In this document: positions 60,298 through 64,000 of the stretch, in pieces
Numbering within the stretch: position 1 is the stretch's first letter
Layout: every line of letters begins with the position of its first letter
From: CBDCWQ01 sp965223435
GTDB lineage: Bacteria; Myxococcota; Kuafuiibacteriia; Kuafuiibacteriales; Kuafuiibacteriaceae
Length of the DNA stretch: 64,000 nt
NCBI GenBank assembly: GCA_965223435.1
Contig: CBDCWQ010000009.1
Span: 124,001-188,000, forward strand
Reading direction: 5' to 3'
The notes under the pieces: generated by a model
Told to the model about the DNA's origin: nothing
The model's database searches: none
What the model saw: the letters and a program-made list of their open reading frames with translations, nothing else
Position numbers and translations under genes: made by a program

Positions 60298-61776
60298 TTG
60301 GGAAGCGCCAAATCCACCGCGGCAGTGCCGAGACACCCGCTCGAACGGCTTCATCCCCGGTCGCTGAAATTTCTTAGTGACCGGCTTCAGGATCTTGTTC
60401 GTCGGCGGCTGTGGATCAAGGTCCTCGTCGGAATGTTCTTGGGCATTGCCAGCGGTGTGCTGATCGGCCCTTCAGTCGGATGGATATCATCAGAGACAGC
60501 CGCTACGATCGGAAACTGGCTTGCTCTCCCCGGGCAGCTTTTCTTGGCAATGATCCAGATGATCGTTGTCCCGCTTGTGTTCGCCTCCATTATTCGGGGC
60601 CTCGCTGCAAGCGAGGACCTGGAACAACTGCGCCGCATGGGTCTCCGTACCGTTTTCTTCTTTGTCGCAACCACGACCGTCGCCATTTTGGTCGGTATCG
60701 GACTCGCAGTCGCTGCGAAGCCCGGCCGTTTCGTCGATCCGAGCGTTGCACGTGGAAGTCTTGCCGCGGCGCCAACCCTGCCGTCCGGAGGGGAGTTTCT
60801 CGCGCGTCCGCTGCCCGAGACGATCATCAATCTTCTGCCCAAAAACCCTCTCGGTGCCATGGTGAACCTCGAGATGCTCCAGGTCGTATTGTTCGCGGTG
60901 ATCGTTGGTATCGCCCTGGTTTCTATGCGCCCAGCCCAATCGCGTCCTCTCCTCGAATTGCTGGGTTCGCTTCAGCAGGTATCCATGACGATCGTCAAGT
61001 GGGCAATGCGTCTTGCACCCATCGCGGTCTTTGGATTGATGGCCCAGCTCACGGCCAAGCTCGGGCTTGATGCGCTGCTCGGAATGTCGGTCTACGTGGG
61101 GACGGTGCTCGCGGGACTTGGCATCGTAATGATCGGCTACGTCCTGATTGCGATCCTTGCCGCTGGCCAGCGGCCTTTCGAATTCCTTGGTAAGTTAAAG
61201 GAACTTCAGCTTCTTGCCTTTTCCACTTCGAGCTCTGCCGCCGTGATGCCCCTCTCGATCAAGACGTCTGAAGAAAAGCTTGGTGTGCGACCGTCGATCT
61301 CACAGTTCGTCATTCCGCTTGGAGCGACGATCAACATGAATGGCACCGCGCTTTACCAGGGCATCGCGACAGTGTTTCTGGCGCAGGTATTCGGCGTAGA
61401 TCTCGATGTGGGCGCCCTGGCCCTGGTGGTCATCACGGCGGTGGCCGCATCGATCGGGTCTCCGGCCACACCTGGTGTTGGGATCGTCATTTTGGCTATG
61501 GTCCTCAACTCGGCGGGCATCCCGGCAGCAGGCATCGGGCTCATCATGGGTGTCGACCGCATCCTCGACATGAGCCGAAGTGCCGTAAACGTCACCGGCG
61601 ATGTGGTGGCCGCAGTGCTCTTGGACCGTTACGCCGTCGGAAAGTCCACGGCCGAGGAGCAGCTGGCGGCCGAGGCCGCCAGGGAGCAACACCGAGCGGC
61701 AGCGGGGGTCGACGTAATCATCTCCGGCGACAAGGCCAACGATTTGCCGGGTCGTACCATCGAGGCACATCCGTAG
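60298..61776 (+). CDS. Dicarboxylate/amino acid:cation symporter (DAACS family)
   Basis: TTG 60298 gives 492 residues with eight membrane helices and two re-entrant loops. Hallmarks: STSSSAAVMPLSIKTSEEKL (HP1 serine motif), NMNGTALYQGIATVF (TM7), ASIGSPATPGVGIVIL (HP2) and DRILDMSRSAVNVTGD (TM8). It imports acidic amino acids or C4-dicarboxylates with Na+ or H+. The N-terminal 45 residues are extra. No partner transporter subunit is needed. Confidence 0.92.
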   Translation: MGSAKSTAAVPRHPLERLHPRSLKFLSDRLQDLVRRRLWIKVLVGMFLGIASGVLIGPSVGWISSETAATIGNWLALPGQLFLAMIQMIVVPLVFASIIRGLAASEDLEQLRRMGLRTVFFFVATTTVAILVGIGLAVAAKPGRFVDPSVARGSLAAAPTLPSGGEFLARPLPETIINLLPKNPLGAMVNLEMLQVVLFAVIVGIALVSMRPAQSRPLLELLGSLQQVSMTIVKWAMRLAPIAVFGLMAQLTAKLGLDALLGMSVYVGTVLAGLGIVMIGYVLIAILAAGQRPFEFLGKLKELQLLAFSTSSSAAVMPLSIKTSEEKLGVRPSISQFVIPLGATINMNGTALYQGIATVFLAQVFGVDLDVGALALVVITAVAASIGSPATPGVGIVILAMVLNSAGIPAAGIGLIMGVDRILDMSRSAVNVTGDVVAAVLLDRYAVGKSTAEEQLAAEAAREQHRAAAGVDVIISGDKANDLPGRTIEAHP

Positions 61777-61929
61777 CAGGCAGTTTCTGGAAAGTCACAG
61801 TTCGGTAACTTTGTTTGGCATGATTAGGGCGCACCGTCCAAAACGCCGGAATCAATACCTTGGCATGCATGTTGCTTTTAGAAGGAGTAACCCATCCCCC
61901 TCTTTGGGGGATCGCAAAGGGGGCGTATC

Positions 61930-62514
61930 ATGATGGAAAGTATCGCAGAGCTTCGAGGCATATTGGTCATCGAACTCGAAAATGGAAGCATTCTTGGAAG
62001 TGTATCGGGAATGACGGTGGATCCCCAATCGGGAACCATCGCGGCTCTGGTCTACAAGACCAAGAAAGGGACGAAGCAAGAATTTTTCGTTCCGAGAGAA
62101 CAGGTCGAAAAGATCGGCCGTGATGTGGTCTTCCTCAAGTCGGAGGCCGGCAAAGCGATCGAAAAGATTGAAGAAGCCCCCGGAATAAGTCTCAAGGAAC
62201 TTCAGGGATGCCGTGTCATTACCCTCCAAGGAAAACACCTTGGAACCCTGGTGGACATCGACTTTTCAGCTTCCGACTGGCAGGTATCTGAACTCGAGCT
62301 GGCCGAGGGCAAGCGCGTGTTGGTCGAAGCCAAAGACCTTAAAATCGGAGACGACATTCTCGTGCCCGTCGAATACGAGAAGCGTCTGAAAGAGATGCCG
62401 AAGGAACGCTACGGTGCGATAGGGCGTCTTTTCGGGCCGGACCGCATCGATGACCTTCGACGCGCCGTGGAGAAGACCCTAAAGAGAAAGGAGAAGGCCG
62501 AGAAGAAGCCCTAG
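61930..62514 (+). CDS. PRC-barrel domain protein
   Basis: 194 residues with two PRC barrels: about 6-75 (ELRGILVIELENGSILGSVS, FFVPREQVEKIGRDVVFL) and about 92-155 (ELQGCRVITLQGKHLGTLVD, RVLVEAKDLKIGDDILVPVE). The end is a lysine-rich helix. PRC proteins of this kind bind other proteins or RNA and occur in photosynthesis and RNA-processing contexts; here the role is unknown. It is convergent with the ATPase gene, with a 4-bp overlap of stops. Confidence 0.85.
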   Translation: MMESIAELRGILVIELENGSILGSVSGMTVDPQSGTIAALVYKTKKGTKQEFFVPREQVEKIGRDVVFLKSEAGKAIEKIEEAPGISLKELQGCRVITLQGKHLGTLVDIDFSASDWQVSELELAEGKRVLVEAKDLKIGDDILVPVEYEKRLKEMPKERYGAIGRLFGPDRIDDLRRAVEKTLKRKEKAEKKP

Positions 62515-64000
62515 GAGGGGGCTACCCCAACGGCCTTACGGGGACGGTCCGTAGGGGCAGAAGCCATTCTAGCCAGGACCTTGAGCGTTTGCGCGATCAA
62601 GAGAGGCAGGAGGCTCATCGTGGCGATGAGCAGCCACCCGGTTCCATTCGGCGGCGTAATCGAAAGTAGCTTGGCCAGTGCCGGCACATAAGTGGCAACC
62701 AGCAGGACGACCACGCAGAAGCCCAGCGCGCCCCAAATCCAGGGGTTCTTTGTAATCTCGTTTTTCATCAAGCCGCTCCTTATCCGGCGCATGTTGAAGA
62801 CATGCCAAAGCTGACCGAACGCGAGCGTAAGAAACGAGATGGTCACGGCGCGTTCGGGGCCTATTTTTGGGTCCCGAAGCGCGAGGCCAAAGGCGAGAAG
62901 GACGCTCGCTGTCATGAGCGCGCCGTAAAGCGTAATGGCCCGCCAATGTCGTCCCGTGATCACTGATTCTCCTGCATCGCGCGGCGGACGCTGCATCAGG
63001 TGCGCTGAGCCCTCTCCGACGCCGAGCGCCAAGGCCGGAAATACGTCAGTCACAAGGTTCAAAAACAGGATTTGAAGTGGCAAAAGCGGAAGCGGAGCCC
63101 CCGCTACCGTGGCCAGTGCGACCACCAATACCTCGCTGATATTGCACGACAAGAGGTAGACCACGAAATTGCGAATGTTTGCGAAAATGCCGCGCCCCTC
63201 ACGGATTGCGACCACGATGGTGGAAAGATCATCGTCCTTGAGCACCATAGCGGCGGCCTCTCGCGCAGCCGCTGTACCCCGGCCCCCCATCGCGACACCG
63301 ATGTCGGCCTTTTTGAGCGCCGGCGCGTCGTTCACACCGTCGCCCGTCATGGCGACAATAGCACCCGCCGACCGATGAAGCTGAATGAGATCCAACTTCT
63401 GCTTCGGACTCACCCTTGCAAAGATCGACGCGTTCAGCAGGCGCCGCTGTTCGCCCTCCGTGGCGGATGCGATGAACTCTAACTCTGCGCCCTGAACGAC
63501 CGCCGGATTATCGTCATCGACCAGTCCAGTGGCCCGCGCGATATTGCTGGCCGTGACGGGGTGGTCTCCCGTGACCATCACCACCCGCACCCCCGCTTCC
63601 CGGCAGGCCAACAGCGTTCCTTTCACCTCGGTGCGTGGGGGATCCAACATCCCCACCAGGCCAACAAGGCCGAGATCGGCATAAACATCTTCCTCTAGGC
63701 GATCCACGCTGCGCTCGGCCAGGGCCAGAACGCGTAAACCTCTTTTGCCAAGCTCTTCCGCTTCACTCAGAAAATGGCGGCGTTCGTCGTCGCTGAGTCT
63801 GGCCACCGAAATCACGGCTTCCGGTGCGCCCTTCACCGCGACGCGATACGGGGCTTTGGCTCCGTGAACGGTGGCCATCATCTTGACCTCGGGGTCAAAC
63901 GCCACCTCCCTTTGTTCGGGCCAGACTTTCAAAAGCTCGGCTCTTTCGATGCCTTCCTGGAGGGCCCGGGCCAAGAGCGCCACTTCCAAGGGATCGCCAA
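62511..64000 (-). CDS. Cation-transporting P-type ATPase, 5' part beyond window edge
   Basis: The visible 496 residues run from GDPLEVALLARALQEG to the C-terminus. Motifs: KGAPE (nucleotide-binding), MVTGDHPVTA, MTGDGVNDAPALKKADIGVA (hinge), and six C-terminal membrane helices (SEVLVVALATVAGAPLPLLP, LQILFLNLVTDVFPALALGV). The DKTGT phosphorylation site is outside. The LNLVTDVFPALALG segment fits Ca2+/Mg2+-type (P2A/P3) ATPases. The TTG at 63989 is an internal Leu, not the start. Confidence 0.92.
   Translation of the reverse strand, partial: GDPLEVALLARALQEGIERAELLKVWPEQREVAFDPEVKMMATVHGAKAPYRVAVKGAPEAVISVARLSDDERRHFLSEAEELGKRGLRVLALAERSVDRLEEDVYADLGLVGLVGMLDPPRTEVKGTLLACREAGVRVVMVTGDHPVTASNIARATGLVDDDNPAVVQGAELEFIASATEGEQRRLLNASIFARVSPKQKLDLIQLHRSAGAIVAMTGDGVNDAPALKKADIGVAMGGRGTAAAREAAAMVLKDDDLSTIVVAIREGRGIFANIRNFVVYLLSCNISEVLVVALATVAGAPLPLLPLQILFLNLVTDVFPALALGVGEGSAHLMQRPPRDAGESVITGRHWRAITLYGALMTASVLLAFGLALRDPKIGPERAVTISFLTLAFGQLWHVFNMRRIRSGLMKNEITKNPWIWGALGFCVVVLLVATYVPALAKLLSITPPNGTGWLLIATMSLLPLLIAQTLKVLARMASAPTDRPRKAVGVAPS

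Noticed and set aside
1..64000. Retron, diversity-generating retroelement or CRISPR-Cas locus
   Set aside because: No reverse transcriptase motif, template/variable repeat pair, Cas protein or repeat array was seen anywhere in the window.

Overview
The window looks like a bacterial chromosome segment, probably from a delta-proteobacterial/myxobacterial-type lineage. The hints are selB, a cysteine-rich EGF-type lipoprotein, and a tyrosine-recombinase island in ssrA; the taxonomic call is weak inference. The flanks carry ordinary chromosomal genes: a zinc-ribbon protein running off the left edge, selB and ssrA on the left; a small immunity/orphan-gene region, an MscS-type channel, a dicarboxylate symporter, a PRC-barrel protein and a P-type ATPase running off the right edge. 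Almost everything from about 3.0 to 55.6 kb is mobile DNA, and much of it is broken by insertion sequences.

Region 1 (3031-32327) is an integrative element in the 3' end of ssrA, bounded by direct 20-bp att copies. It encodes a tyrosine integrase (int1) next to attL, a large unknown protein, small zinc proteins, a lipoprotein, an Xre regulator, a restriction-like protein, a P-loop replication-type ATPase, an AlpA-like excisionase and several unknowns. This resembles a phage satellite or integrative island. It also contains an inverted 3.4-kb copy of its own circle junction (int1 3' half, att, and a 2.68-kb arm with a serine recombinase, an RHH-like regulator and a GNAT pseudogene), giving two nested inverted repeats: 3031-3734/6319-7022 and 7003-10279/29648-32327. 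Two near-identical 3.3-kb IS66-family elements interrupt a membrane-protein gene and a 474-residue unknown gene; 8-bp target duplications allow both genes to be rebuilt.

Region 2 (32308 to about 48 kb) starts with a second ssrA-type integrase at the right att, so two elements are stacked in tandem. It continues with an OLD-family nuclease split by an IS200-like element, an RbfA-like/RtcB gene pair, a three-gene DDE/AAA transposon flanked by 769-bp direct repeats, a large serine recombinase cluster and an IS3 element. Four identical 597-bp IS200-like copies lie in the window, all placed 3' of CTAA.

Region 3 (48606-55577) is the most unusual part: a dense array of 24 tRNA genes or tRNA-like genes (split by a third IS66 element), including an initiator tRNA, followed by a divergent EF-Tu gene with a one-base frameshift at a T5 run, two more tRNAs and a fragment of a second type of RtcB RNA ligase. 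Two of the tRNAs carry a 59-nt structured insertion at exactly the same T-loop position, with a compensatory base-pair change between the copies. Together with RtcB and RbfA nearby, this looks like a portable translation or tRNA-repair module, and it is my main candidate for an undescribed system.
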